NCBI RefSeq assembly: GCF_023898315.1
Contig: NC_064621.1
Coordinates: forward strand, 18,970,501 to 19,034,500
Direction of reading: 5' to 3'
DNA: 64,000 nt
From: Schistocerca nitens
Lineage: Eukaryota; Arthropoda; Insecta; Orthoptera; Acrididae
Below are positions 20,183 to 31,440 of the stretch, piece by piece; position 1 is the first letter of the stretch, and every line of letters starts with the position of its first letter. The notes beneath the pieces were generated by a model, which worked only from the letters and a program-made list of their open reading frames with translations, did no database searches and had not been told where the DNA came from. The translations under genes and the position numbers were made by a program.

Positions 20183-21102
20183 TAATTCAAAACGTCTCTT
20201 ATTTTCTGTTTTTTTCTGCTTTAATTTTTCCTCTTTGTTTCTTCTTTGTTTCTCCTGGGCACCAGGGCCAAATTGGTTCTCGATGACACTGCACATTACA
20301 GCAGCCTGTTTCTGCCCCTGCAAGACATTGTGATTTAAATCTAGTTATCAAAATCAAACCCGAACACATTTAATAGAATACATTTTCCATGAGAAGCAGA
20401 ATATTGTGGCGTGCTGCATCCACATTGAAACCCTGACTTATCACTCAATGATTTTCATCTTTAGCCAAACTTCATTAATATTTTCTTGTAGTAAGGGTCC
20501 ACAGCTTCTATAAATTTTTTAAAGGACTTCATTTTTACTTCAGCTGTTAGAATTTAGTAGTTGGAATTAGAGTTAGAACCCACAAAATGAAATATTAAAG
20601 CTGAAAGGAAGATAAAATCCTTTAAAAACAAGAAAAATAAAAAAAAATTGAAAAGCTTCATTAATATGTTACAGAGTTGGCTAGTTTCAAAGTGAAGCAG
20701 AGACTAGACTAAGGCCCGGAAGTTTCGACAGAGTTTGTGTAAGTTAGCATTGCATTGACATAGATGCCTAAATGCATTTGGTGATTGTCTACAGAAAAAT
20801 TATATTTGTGACTCAGAATATATCTCTGCAAATGAGAGATATATTTCACCTTAGAAAATTATTTGCTTGTTTTGGTATGGCTGTGCGAAATCCGAGCCGT
20901 TCAGAATAGATCTTGTTACATCTACACAGATTCTATAATAAATACTACTAAGAAGGCCGGGAAGATAACACATGTCATGTTTCACAATGGAAATTTCCAA
21001 ATTCTTATATTAATGCTCGCCATTAAGGCCCCATTTCCAATCATTGTTACGCGTTCGGCAAGATGCACTAATCGCACAAAGATTTTTTAAATGCGCAGTA
21101 AC
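20183..21102. other. Unassigned stretch
   Basis: AT-rich sequence with a T-rich run near 20,200-20,250. I recognise no gene, repeat family or terminus in it. Confidence 0.4.
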
Positions 21103-21104
21103 TA

Positions 21105-22663
21105 CACTGACCGGCATGATGTGTAATTATCTGTTTAATCAAAATGAAGCACTTCAACCAATTTTTTTAGATGGAGTACATTACTGGCTCTGCTTTGTGA
21201 ACTAACGAATAAGAGTTGATTGTTTACTGCACTAGCCTCAATTGTTTCCCGTGAAACCTGGAAAACACGTCACTGAATGTGGGCGAATTATGTTTTCCCG
21301 CTGTGGTAGTGAATAATGTTGTACCCTGAATTGTTCCCCTTCCAATCACACGTGTTTGTAGGATCTTTCTGTGATTGAAGTAATCAGCTTTGTGGAGTAA
21401 ACATGCCCTTAAGCCCTGAACAAGCTGCAAAACCTGTTGCTTTGGTGGAAGATGACCGCAGCATGCATTACATTGCATAAGTCTTGAGGACTACACGATT
21501 TCTGGAACTGTACGAAGGCACAAGGAAACTGGAGGTTTTGCAAGAAGACCATGTACAGGCCTGAGAAGAGCAACATTAGAGAGAAATAACCGCTTCTTAT
21601 AATTTCAAGGTCTCCTCAACCCCTACTGAAGCAAGAAATCGACTCTAACAATTCGAGGGGTCTATGTTCGTGAGAAGACTGGAAAAAGAGAATCTTCAAT
21701 CCAGAAGACCAGTGACAGGTCTGGAACTCACCAGAGAGCATAGCACAGCTCGACAACAAGGCAACATCTCGGCTGGACAGTACAACAATGGGATCAAGTG
21801 TTGCTCACCGCTGAGTTGCGATTTGCCGTCCGATTACGTGACGGAAGAGAGAGGGCCTGGAGAAGGCCATGGAAAAAGGTATTCCCCTTGCACAAACTCA
21901 TCCAGGTCGCCTTTTCAAGGACAGAATATAACACAGCTGTAAGGATGGATTTGGTCTTTGTGGAGCATGGGAGCCTTACTGCACATTGGTATGTGGAGGA
22001 AATCCTTTTGGAGCATGTTAATCCTTCTGTTCCATTTATTGGTAATGATTTTACATTAATGCTCGACAATGCACGCCCACATATTGTGAGAATTGTGCAA
22101 GAGTTCTTGGATGAGCAGGGATTCATGCTATGGGTTGGCTTGCTCGAAGCCCTGATTTGAATCCTATTGAGCACATTTGGGACTGGCTAGGGAGAAGAGC
22201 CTGTCAGCACTATCCAGAGACCCCACAGGACCTACGGAACGCTCTCCTGGAAGAATGGGATATGATTCATCAACAGCACATTACCACATTAATCAGGAAC
22301 ATACCTGAAAGGTTGAATGCCGTCATTGGTGCAACAGGTGGCAATACACGCTTTTGAAGTTGCGAACAGACGTCTCCTCAATTGTCTCCAAGGTCTGTGA
22401 AGTAAAGTGCGAAGTGTGTAACACCAAAACAGACATGCATTACCTTTATGAGCTTACTCAAAATTTCCTTGAAGTGTGCATTTCTGGCTTAATTTGTTAA
22501 ATTTGTTTATAGTATTATTTCGTTTTTAATTGTTGGAACCGTACCGGTACCACAGTATCCCATCATAAGATAGTGGATAAGTGTCATAAAAGTGTCACAA
22601 ATTTAAAATAAATTTCAGTTTTTGTAAGAAATTGAAGTGCAGCGTTTTTCGTGCCTGTCAGTG
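21105..22663 (+). mobile_element. Tc1-like transposon no. 3
   Basis: TA at 21103-21104 and 22664-22665. Left end CACTGACCGGCATGATG, right end read inward CACTGACAGGCACGAAA. The length of 1,559 bp is standard for a Tc1 element. The transposase is on the plus strand between the ends. Confidence 0.85.
21402..22357 (+). pseudogene. Tc1-like transposase no. 3
   Basis: N-terminal helix-turn-helix MPLSPEQAAKPVALVEDDRS with MHYIA at 21,402. Frameshifted segments then include ENLQSRRPVTGLELTREH (~21,690). The catalytic domain begins with FAVRLRDGRERAWRRPWKK (21,820) and contains FTLMLDNARPHIVRIVQEF (second catalytic Asp). After a shift near 22,130 it has LARSPDLNPIEHIWDWLGRR (third catalytic Glu) and a normal C-terminus ETPQDLRNALLEEWDMI. 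The first catalytic-Asp block (usually FTDESRF) is lost to changes near 21,790-21,810. Several frameshifts; inactive. Confidence 0.85.
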
Positions 22664-22818
22664 TATTTTTAATGGAACTCTTCAAAGTCCCTATCATTAA
22701 ACACTGTCAAAAATAGACAGTCCAGAGAACAACTAGCACTTACTCACCAGTTTTAAGTCTACCACTGACATTCATTCCAAATGAAAAGCTTGCCAAGCCC
22801 AGAGTTGTGACAGCGCAG

Positions 22819-23015
22819 CCGGCCGCGCTGGTCTAGCGGTTCTAGGCGCTCAGTCAGGAACCGCGCGACTGCTACGGTCGCAGGTTCGAATCCTGCCTCG
22901 GGCATGGATGTGTGTGATGTCCTTAGGTTAGTTAGGTTTAAGTTGTTCTAAGTTCTAGGGGACTTATGACCACAGCTGTTGAGTCCCATAGTGCTCAGAG
23001 CCATTTGAACCATTT
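22819..23015 (+). mobile_element. tRNA-derived SINE with a perfect 14-bp TSD
   Basis: The tRNA-like head has an A-box-like tggtctagcggttctaggc and the B-box ggttcgaatcc. The body has gatgtccttaggttagttag, and it ends agagccatttgaaccatttt. TTGTGACAGCGCAG is repeated exactly at 22805-22818 and 23016-23029. It is the reference copy for the SINE family in this window. Confidence 0.95.
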
Positions 23016-23914
23016 TTGTGACAGCGCAGAGACCAAAGTTCTTACATCATAAGTGCTAGAAGTACCCATGTCAGAACTCACGATCGCTCTCGTGCACTCC
23101 TCTGCAATGAAGCTCTCCAAATACAAGAAAGTCTTGTCAATGAGGCTGGATCAAAACATCGCAGAAATGCGCGAGCCTATTATTTTAATACTCGGAGCGT
23201 GTTAATTTCGTAGCTGAAACGAAATATACCGTATTTATTATTATTATTTTACCGCACGAAGTACTCAAAATTGGGGTGAGCATGAGATCCCATGGCGCAT
23301 TAGATTCGAGTAAAAACTTGAATCGTTCACCGGTATTTCTTACCATATGTGATTTGAAGTAGCAAGACATTTATTAAACTCTAGCAAGGAAATATAGTAC
23401 CGTATCTGTGAATTAAAAGAGGAAGACGTAAACGGATAAGAGGTTATCGAGTTAAAAGAGCTGGTAAATATTTCCAGTTCTGAATTCTGTTCGCAGGCGT
23501 CAGAACAAAATCCAATACTGCCACGACAGGAAATTTTCTTTAGTCGTCAGTTCAAATAGAACGTGTCATTCTTTCGTTTGTATTTTATTTGCTTGTTGAA
23601 ATTTAGGTACTGTCCCGTACATTACAACGCATTATTGTACTTCTCAACCTCGTTTCATTATTGTTGGTCTACTATAGTACTTCGCATTGTGTTTACATTA
23701 GGCACTCAGGAAATGGAAGACAAGCAGAGAAGAATATCGTGTGAAGCTACTTTCAAGGGTAAAGTAATTCTTTATGATGAAAAATATGGTAACAGAAGGG
23801 CAGGAAGAGAGTTCAATGTAGCTGAGAGTAACGTTTGCGTACAGAAGAAACAGAAATCGGGGTTATTTGCAACCACCGCTACTAGAAATAAATTCACTGG
23901 ACTGGACTGGACTG

Positions 23915-24126
23915 CCCGCATCTCGTGGTCGTGCGGTAGCGTTCTCGCTTCCCACGCTCGGGTTCCCGGGTTCGATTCCCGGCGGGGTCAGGGATTTTCT
24001 CTGTCTCGTGATGGCTGGGTGTTGTGTGATGTCCTTAGGTTAGTTAGGTTTAAGTAGTTCTAGGGGACTGATGACCATAGATGTTTAGTCCCATAGTGCT
24101 CAGAGCCATTTGAACCATTTCTTGGC
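23915..24126 (+). mobile_element. tRNA-Gly-like-headed SINE within the pogo transposase
   Basis: The head has gtggtcgtgcggtagcgttc and gggttcgattcccggc (A and B boxes). The loop ttcccac resembles a glycine tRNA anticodon arm. The body and 3' end are the same as in the SINE at 22,819. Flanking CTGGACTG occurs at 23907-23914 and 24127-24134. The left flank is itself a short CTGGA repeat, so the TSD is less certain. Confidence 0.85.
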
Positions 24127-24947
24127 CTGGACTGACGTTGAAGTAAATGTTTAGGAATTCTTGCGAGAAAGGAGGAAGAGTGGACTGATTGCTTTATGAA
24201 ACGAACGGGCCTATCTCTGCGACGCCGCACAAGAATATGCCAAAAACTTCCACAGGATTTTGAGAAGAAACTTCAAGAATTTCAGCGGTGTGTTATCACA
24301 CTTCGGAAAGAGAAGAATTTTTCGATGGGCCAAATAGGCAACGCTGATGAGACTTCAATTTGGTTTGATATGCTACGTAATTACACCACTGACGAGAAGG
24401 GTACAAAAGAAGTTACCATCAAAACATCTGGGTGTAAAAAAAACAGCGGATTACAGTAATGCTGGCAATCAATTTCCCCTTTTTTAATCTTCAAGCGAAA
24501 AACAAGCCCCAAGATTCCAAAAAATGAAAAGCTATTCCCTGATGTCGTTATTCGGAATCAAGAGAAGGAATGGATGACTGAAACTCTGATGCTTGACTGG
24601 CTCCGAAACGTGTGGGAATTCTGTTCTTGTGGGCTTTCCGAGCAACCATAAATGATTTGTCTTGATGCATTTCGTGGTCATCTCACAGATGACGTAAAAA
24701 AGAAGATCCACAATCTACCCAGTGACCTTGTTATTATTCCTGGACGTTAGTATAAATAAACCTTTCAACGGTTACGTTCAGGAATAGTACGAAAAATGTT
24801 TTTTCGAACCAAATAGTGAACTAAGTCGGACAGGAAAAGTTAAACTTGCTGCAGCCTACATTATTGCGCACTGGGTTTCGGCTGCCTGGAAACTCGTCGA
24901 AGCACCGATGATCGTAAAATCATTCAAGAAATGCTGTATTTCAAATT

Positions 24948-25813
24948 CTGGGTGCCCATAAAGTAAGTATCCATTTTGCGAAAAACGCAGATGTGCATTA
25001 TTTCTGTTACAGGTACTGTGAAGAGACATCACAATGTTAACAATTGCCGAAAGAATCACAATTCTGGAACATCGTGTTTACGTGGTGAAACCTATGCTGA
25101 GGTCCAGAGGCTGTTTGAGAGAAAATATCGGAAGGATGCCCTACAAGACTTGCCATTCGGAAGTTCGTCAACAAATTCCGGCGTACGAGATCTGTAGCTG
25201 ATGCGCTGGGCGACCACCGGTCAGCCCACAATCTGTACAGCGAGTGAGGGAAGCTACCGAAAGAAGTCCGACGGCATCTGCCCGCCGGCTGAGTCGTGAA
25301 CCAGCCACGCGGAAATCCACAGTGTAGAAAGTGCTTCACTACACCCTTAAAAAGAGGTATCATATCCAGGTTCTTCACCAGCTAGAGGATGAAGACCATG
25401 TGGCACGAGCCGCGATGTGTCATTATCTGTTGGAGGCTGTAGCCGAGGAGGACCTGATGAATCTTGTTATGTTCAGCGACGAGGCAACATTTCATGTCTG
25501 CGGCGTCGTCAACAAACACAATTGCCGGATCTGTGCAGAGGACTTTTTTGCGTGGAGTTTCGTCAAGACCCGAGTTTATGCTACCAGAGTGCCACATTCG
25601 AATGAACCGAAACGGCGAATACGAGAGGCATGCATAGCAACCCCTCAAATGTTACAGCGCGTGTTCCTTGCAACCACAGGGCGATGGGAACAGTGTGTTG
25701 ACAAGGAAGGGGGACATGCTGAACAGAATTAGCTACTCTCTCTAAATATAATGTTTATTTTGTTGTAGCACATCTGGAAAATGAAAATGGATACTTACTT
25801 TATGGGCACCCTG
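24948..25813 (+). mobile_element. Internally deleted mariner-like element
   Basis: The left end CTGGGTGCCCATAAAGTAAG and the right end read inward CAGGGTGCCCATAAAGTAAG are near-perfect TIRs, continuing ...TATCCATTTT. TA is present at 25814-25815 and degenerated to TT at 24946-24947. Its 866 bp are about half a full element. Removing it with one TA restores the pogo reading frame (SFKKCCISN-TLDGSED). Confidence 0.9.
25034..25732 (+). pseudogene. Mariner-like transposase lacking most of the catalytic domain
   Basis: MLTIAERITILEH at 25,034 begins the DUF4817-type DNA-binding part, which continues in several frames (EVQRLFERKYRKDALQDL; RPPVSPQSVQRVREATERSP). The frame from 25,331 has HYTLKKRYHIQVLHQLEDED and LVMFSDEATFHVCGVVNKHN (first catalytic Asp). 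It then jumps at ~25,550-25,600 to the C-terminus (RRIREACIATPQMLQRVFLA). The second and third acidic residues are deleted. It is related to, but a different subfamily from, the element at 18,323. Confidence 0.8.
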
Positions 25814-26256
25814 TACTCTGGATGGCAGTGAAGATGGTGTGTTCTGGAACGACACCGAGGATGGCGGGGAAGGAGGAAATGAATTTATTTCTGATGTAGA
25901 CTCTTCTGAGGATGCTAGCAATGATGACATTAGTGAATAATGATGAGTAACGCCTGTAATTTACAGTATGTTTCTTTGTATGTCAAGCAGGTAATCATGT
26001 TAGGTATTCTATTTCAATAATGAAAATGTGACTTATTAGTGTAATCACTAACTCAAAAATAAATTATTGTTGTTTTTTATATTTCATGTATACATTCACT
26101 GTTATTTGAAACAAAGTTAGCACTGTAAAATAAATTTCAACAGTACAAAAATACCCTAACAGAGATGTGCCAACATTCCTTTTTTTATTAATTTAATTTT
26201 TGAAAATGGGGTGAGCATTACATTCAATGCTACATTAGATTCGCGTGAATACGGTA

Positions 26257-27050
26257 CCATTATTTACGAGAGCTCGCTACTGAGTGCCTGACACCTTAAT
26301 ACGCACTTATCTCTCTTTAACCGACGAACTTGAGTATTTACAAATTTGATGTTATTTTTTTCTGTGGTAGGTGATCACCTGTTTTGCTGTCTCTGCAAAG
26401 TGTGTCTGTTTTCTAGAGATATCCAACCCTTGTGGTTTGGTAAGCCACAGTATTCCACCACACTCATTCACCCATTTTTGCTATCCCCGTGGGACAATTT
26501 CCGGCAGTAGTGTTCGGAAATCATCGGTGAAGACATGAGTGACAATAAATGTTCCAGTTACGCCTGGAGGCGTGTCCAGGTAGCAGGGAATCCAGGTCCA
26601 GGCCCCACTCTGGTACAGATCGTTAGTCACAACCTATTCATTACAAATAGATTGTGTTTGTGCAGTTGACTCGAACACAGAATGTCGAGAATTGAGATTT
26701 GTCACCAATTGTTACAAAAATTATGGCAGTTCTATTTATGTAGTATCAAATTGGAGTTAGAACTCTTAAACGACCAGCTCAAGCCAACTCTCTGCACTGC
26801 TATATTACTGAAATAATTTTTTGTATGGTTTGCCAGATTCATTTTGAGCCGCGAGATAAAGTTAACAGTCGGAACTTTAACACTAGAGATAATTGACCTT
26901 TAGCAAACTGATGCTCTCACATGGCAAGCACACACCCAACCGCTCACTGAATTTACTCACATATCGCACGATTGTAGTTTATACCCAGATGTGACGAAAG
27001 CTGCTCTAGTACTCTGTGCTCCTACAGCGTTTCCGGGAAATCGGCGTTCA
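26257..27050. other. Unassigned stretch
   Basis: No coding similarity or recognised repeat. Around 26,560-26,640 there is sequence reminiscent of retroelement-associated repeats, but I cannot name it. Confidence 0.3.
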
Positions 27051-27110
27051 AAGTTTTCCGAACCTGTTGAACAGCGTACAAGAGCGCCAGCCGTCCATCA
27101 GCGGCGTTAA

Positions 27111-27413
27111 CGTTTCTTCGGAAAGGAATCATAATATGAGTGACAATCATCTTGATTTTTCGTGGTGATGTATAACCGAGGTTGAATAAGAAATCGTGAT
27201 GAAACGAGTGTTTATATCTCGATATATTAATGTGTATATCGCAAATACACTGTACATTAGTGAAAGCGGGTACAGCCGTGTAGAACTTCACTGCCGTATA
27301 CGCACGTATGTACCGATAAATTAATGTTCATTTCATCACGATTCATTATTCTATCTCGCCACGAATGTACCAAAATGACTATCATTACTACTGTTCCTTT
27401 CCAAAGAAACATG
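27111..27413. repeat. Imperfect inverted repeat (foldback-like)
   Basis: gtttcttcggaaaggaatca at 27,111 pairs with gttcctttccaaagaaac ending ~27,413. The following ~100 bp (…aatcgtgatgaaacgag versus …catttcatcacgattcatt) continues to pair at roughly 70 percent toward a centre near 27,260. No TIR or TSD was defined. Confidence 0.5.
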
Positions 27414-28430
27414 ATTCGTTTTAGCTGCACACCAGTAACTTCCAGACTCTTTAAACGTTTAAAGAATCGCACTGCCATGTATGAAACATCTGTTTCACGC
27501 ATCGCAATACGTGTGACATATCTCCTGAACTGTGTGTCGTACAACGATATAACGTTGCAGATACGTTCAGCGGTATATGAGGATACTGTCTACAAAGTAT
27601 GCTGCGAATACCATTAGAAAAGAAGTGATAAATTAAAACGTCATGCCATCTGCTACGTTTTACTGCATGAACGACGAAAATGTGACAAGCTTCCTTCCTT
27701 TCATTATTTGTGGGACATGTCAGCGAGAAAAAGTTTCTTATGTGTATACAGTTGGTTGGAAGCCGCTAAGCGCTCTTATCCTCAAATACTGGACGAATAT
27801 AGACTGGGTAATTTGCCTGCCATGGCCCCATGAATTACTATGCCTCAAGATACATAGGCAGACTCGAACTGGGCAACTTTCAATGACCGCAAGAAGGGCG
27901 CTATGAAAGGGTCAGTTATCTGACGCTCGAACTCGGGAACTCCATACGGTATGAGCCAACAAGGATGGTGTTCAGCGCCCTCAGCAAACTCGTCAGTCCT
28001 GTGAACGACAGCACGTCGCTAACATCTGTCCAAAAAGCAACGCTTCGTCGTGTACTTCAAGTTAATCACCGATGCGAGAATTGTGGCAGAAAGTCACGTT
28101 TTGCATTTTTAGTGATCGTGATAATATACTTTTGACCTGTGGTAATTATAAATTCAAAGCTTACAGAAGAGTTCTAGGAACTAAAGAACGTGGATAGTTA
28201 CACTGTCGTAAAAATTTGCGGTATTCTGTTAAATTGTTTTGCAATAGGCAGCGAAAGCTTATTTTAGCGTTTGGAAGGCACACCGTTTCGGAATATTTGT
28301 TAAAAGAAAAGGTGAGTCCTTGAATGAAAGACCATCAAAGCTTATACGCAAGGAAGTAGGCGACAACCTGACAACTGTGAACACATTAACGAGGAAGGAT
28401 GTTTGGTATAATTGGAAGAATACTTCACAT
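27414..28430. other. Unassigned stretch
   Basis: Open frames here are short and match nothing I recognise. Confidence 0.3.
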
Positions 28431-28555
28431 ATGCTGAATAGGTCACTTAGTAAAAAATTATAAGCTGGTGAATGAATGACTTTATTATTACATTTTAACA
28501 TTACAGTCATTCATTCACCAACTGATGACGATTTACTAAGTGACCTCTTCAGCAT
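28431..28555. repeat. Strong hairpin: two ~50-bp inverted arms
   Basis: Arm 28,431-28,480 (atgctgaataggtcacttag...ggtgaatgaatgac) pairs with arm 28,506-28,555. About 37-40 of 50 positions match, with perfect blocks aggtcacttagtaaa and tggtgaatgaatgac around a mismatched middle. The loop is 25 nt and AT-rich. It could be a small palindromic MITE; no TSD identified. Confidence 0.75.
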
Positions 28556-28812
28556 TTGTGCAGTACTGTCACAATTATACAATATGGTCGCATGCTCTCT
28601 GTAAGACTTCTTGTCGCATTTCCGATTTTAGGTATATTCGCAACAATATTATTCACGCTCGTTCGAAGAATATGCCAAAACTGCCAACTGCGATTGAAAT
28701 GCAGGTTACCTTATCGCAGATGGAAGTGACAATTAGAAACGATTGTCCATAATAATGATATGTAAAATTGTCATGTTTTTTCAAGCCAATCTACATACCT
28801 ATGTTAGCAGGA

Positions 28813-28885
28813 AACTACGTTGAAGCGCCAAAGAAACTGGTGTAAGCGTGCATATTCAAATACAGGAATATGTAAACAGGCAGAA
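28813..28885 (+). repeat. Fragment of an unnamed dispersed repeat
   Basis: The string gttgaagcgccaaagaaact followed by a ggtgta...attcaaatacag motif looks like the start of a dispersed repeat I associate with orthopteran genomes. It is cut by the SINE that follows. Recognition is from memory and uncertain. Confidence 0.3.
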
Positions 28886-29008
28886 TAAAATGGTTCAAAT
28901 GGCTCTGAGCTCTAACAGCTGAGGTCATCAGGCCCCTAGAACTTAGAACTACTTAAACCTAACTAACCTAAGGACAATACACACATCCATGCCCGAGGCA
29001 GAATTCGA
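28886..29008 (-). mobile_element. Partial SINE, truncated at the Penelope-like element
   Basis: Reverse-strand copy of the SINE 3' body (aaaatggttcaaatggctct ... taaacctaactaacctaagg ... cccgaggcagaattcga). The tRNA-like head is missing. It stops where the inverted Penelope-like RT segment begins, so the later insertion or rearrangement removed the head. Confidence 0.85.
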
Positions 29009-30180
29009 CTTTAGTGAATAGAGATACAACGTCGAAGCTCACCAGTATGTAAGATTTCTTAAGCACAAGGTTGTTGATGCGTCCCAGGAAATCCACGGAG
29101 TTACAGATATGGTGTGTACATCCCCAACGCAAGGGCTAAGCAGTTGTTTGAGGTGCTTGGCGAGAAGGTGCGTTGGGGCACCAATATTGCTGACAGTGGG
29201 ACGTAACGGAATCGATTCCTTGTGCACATTCGGCTGCCCATAAAGTCTAGGAGGAACAGCAGCCCTCGGGCGTAGCTTCTTGGTAATCTCGTCAGGGAAG
29301 CCGGAATTCTTGACAAGCGTCAGAGTCTTCCTCTCGACCCTCTTGGTAGGATGAGTGTCAATCTTGCGGTATGCGCTGTCACCCCGCATCTTCTCAGCAT
29401 AATCCTGTCAGAATAGGATCACTGTTACGTTGTAATTGTCTGCAGGTAATATAACTATGTCTGGGTCTTTTCTTAGCTCCCGTATGGCGGCCCTCTCCCT
29501 GTAGGACATCTTCGGTTTCATCAGCCTTGTTCTGGTTAGAGCTCTGCAGGTTTCGCGACGAACTTCTTCAGCAGCTTCAGGTGGAAGTCGAGCAGCTGTT
29601 TGTTCCACTGTGCTAATGATGTCAAGAATGGGTACATCTTTAGGAGTCGGAGCGAAATTCAGTCCTTGTTACTGAGATTGATGATGGTCTCTCCGCTGCC
29701 ATCAGAAGGGTGTTTCTTCGATATAAGGTTCAAACTTGGATGCCTGTCGTTCGGCTTACTTCCTCTGGGTTGAGTCCGCTGTGGCCCATGTGACACCATC
29801 AACCCGATCCCACGTCCAGGGGTTGAACCAGTTGGCCACTTGTAGATATAAACGTAGCAGTTCTTTGTTGGTAGAGTCCAAGCACCACCACGTGAAGCGA
29901 ACACTCTCTCGTACCAAAGCTAGGCTGGTACGTTTCTTGATTCTTCTGGCCGCCGCTGAGTCGATGTGATGCTTGACCTTAGAAAAATTCGGCACCACAC
30001 GTTCTTCTCGGAACATCATAAGAAAAACAGAACTCAGTAGACGACTTCTCCGATGACGCAGCTTGTCGATCCTTTTCATGCTGCGATACATCTCCTCCCT
30101 GCAGAGGTATGTGATGTGATTTTTCAATTTCTCCAGGCGTATTTTATGATGAAATAAATCTCGGGTGTACAGCCTGGTAT
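29008..30180 (-). pseudogene. Penelope-like N-terminal domain and first half of RT
   Basis: Minus strand: FHHKIRLEKLKNHITYLCRE, the basic/hydrophobic N-terminal region, then RRIKKRTSLALVRESVRFTW and NKELLRLYLQVANWF. After frameshifts it continues with MSYRERAAIRELRKDPDIVI and LPADNYNVTVIL (family pattern 'PADKGNATV'), GDSAYRKIDTHPTKRVERK, PPRLYGQPNVHKESIPLRP, VSNIGAPTHLLAKHL, and finally LVSFDVVSLFTKV (RT motif A) near 29,015-29,050. Motif A is intact; surrounding frames are broken. Confidence 0.85.
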
Positions 30181-30262
30181 GAGTGTGCATAGGATACAAT
30201 ATTTCAGCAATCGACCATGTTGCCATCATCAGGTGCGCTGGTGTACTAACCGGCGGAAATAT
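30140..30262 (-). repeat. pLTR-like copy at the Penelope 5' end
   Basis: The minus-strand sequence matches the plus-strand sequence at 31,441-31,557 over ~115 bp at about 85 percent, including gcgctggtgtact, aatcgacca and aataaatctcgggtg (plus-strand reading). In Penelope-like elements such pseudo-LTRs flank the body. Confidence 0.8.
30186..30250 (-). ncRNA. Hammerhead-ribozyme-like motif (5' pLTR copy)
   Basis: Minus strand: CTGATGA (30,232-30,226), a possible stem II GGCAA...TTGC(T) closing a 9-nt loop, GAAA, then ATATT and a downstream arm. The core C3-U-G-A-U-G-A9 and G12-A-A-A are present with an AUU-type cleavage triplet. One extra U lies between A9 and stem II, and stem III would be very short. 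Minimal type I hammerheads are reported in Penelope-like pLTRs, which supports the call. Activity is not shown. Confidence 0.5.
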
Positions 30263-31168
30263 GTACAGGAACATTTCGAGGAGGAGGCTCATGAATCAGT
30301 ACATCTAAAAACCACCTGTTTCTTTAGATATTTGGATGATACCTTCGTTATCTGGCCACATGGAAGAGATAAACTGGCAGACTTCCTCACACATCTCAAC
30401 TCCAGACACGAGAATATTAAGTTCACCACGGAGATGGAAACGAATGGGATGTTCCCTTTCCTAGATGTTTTGATTAGAAGGCGAGCTGACCGCACTTTGG
30501 GCCACAGCGTGTATAGGAAGAAGATGCACACCGATTTGTACCTACATGCGGATAGCTACCACCAACTGGCACAAAAGAATGGCGTGCTCAAAACTCCTGT
30601 ACACAGAGCTCACACCGTCTCCAACAGGGACAGTCTTCAACAAGAACTGGACCATCTGAAGACCTTGTTTCGGAGGAACGGTTACAAGAAAGGGCAAATT
30701 CGGAAGGCTGTACATCCCACACCTGCAGCACCGGCGGAAACTGAGGATTAACCTCAGGAGGAGGCGGTCTCCCCTATTGTTCCGTTCTGTGGGGCCTTAT
30801 CCGGAAAAACTGGACGCATTTTACGTAAACACCAAGTGAAAACCATCTTCCGTCCTCCAAGCAAAACCAAGAGCCTTCTTGGTAGTGTCAAGGACAACCT
30901 TGGTCTACGTAAATCAGGGGTTTATCAGATACCTTGCCAATGCGGTAGTGTATACATAGGGCAGACCATTCGTACCATTGAGGACCGATGCCGAGAACAT
31001 CAACGGCGCACTAGACTGCAACAGCCCAGTAAGTCGGCAATCGCTGAGCATTGCCTGTCGGAACTCCACAGCATGGATTATGACCAAACTAAAGTCCTGA
31101 CACAGGCATCCAAATACTGGGACTGTGTCATCAAAGAAGCCATAGAGGGAGCCACAAGTAAATCGTGA
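30263..31168 (+). pseudogene. Penelope-like RT C-terminal half and GIY-YIG endonuclease
   Basis: Plus strand: HFEEEAHESVHLKTTCFF, RYLDDTFVIWPHGRD (RT motif C, YLDD intact), FLDVLIRRRADRTLGHSVYR (thumb region), then a stop near 30,751. In another frame a GIY-YIG nuclease follows: SGVYQIPCQCGSVYIGQTIR, the GVY...YIG signature, then IEDRCREHQRRTR and SAIAEHCLSE, ending at 31,168. RT fused to a C-terminal GIY-YIG domain is diagnostic of Penelope-like elements with endonuclease. Confidence 0.9.
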
Positions 31169-31440
31169 CAGCAGTTACATCCTTAGCAAGGCGTGGGAAC
31201 CCACGATCACCCGGATTAAGAAGAAAAAGGATATTTCCCAGAGTGTACCGACTTCGGGGGAGGAGGGAAGAATAACGAGAGCGGTTTCGGCAGACGCCAC
31301 TGAACGGAGAAGCCCTAGGACGCAGCACCCAGACGGCGGGAGAATGGACGCTGTACCTGGACCGCACGGGGCGCGGACCGCACCGACTCATAGGAAGCGC
31401 CTGAGGCAGGAGCGAGGGGGATCGTCTTATATATACCTGG

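Larger units (their letters stand above)
23713..25939 (+). pseudogene. pogo/Tigger-like transposase, doubly interrupted
   Basis: N-terminus at 23,713 (MEDKQRRISCEATFKGKVIL...) with a psq/CENP-B-type helix-turn-helix (NRRAGREFNVAESNV). A SINE follows, then SLRRRTRICQKLPQDFEKKL. The DDE_1 domain has GQIGNADETSIWFDML (first Asp), EVTIKTSGCKKN, then degenerate VIRNQEKEWMTETLML and CLDAFRGHLTDDVKKKI (second Asp) with DLVIIPG. Next is AAAYIIAHWVSAAWKLVE and IVKSFKKCCISN, where a mariner intervenes. Beyond it the frame continues TLDGSEDGVFWNDTEDGG into an acidic tail ending at 25,939. Internal stops (near 24,457, 24,520 and 24,650) make it inactive. Confidence 0.8.
23229..26254 (+). mobile_element. 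pogo/Tigger-like transposon carrying a SINE and a mariner
   Basis: TA duplications lie at 23227-23228 and 26255-26256. Ends: left CCGTATTTATTATTA, right read inward CCGTATTCACGCGAATC. Subterminal parts on both sides share 'ggggtgagca' and 'cattagattcg'. Subtracting the SINE (~212 bp) and mariner (866 bp) leaves ~1.9 kb, a reasonable size for a pogo-family element with one transposase gene. Confidence 0.75.

Noticed and set aside
22819..22905. tRNA gene
   Set aside because: The tRNA-like head with A and B boxes belongs to a SINE with a 14-bp TSD and the family body; the cloverleaf is degenerate.
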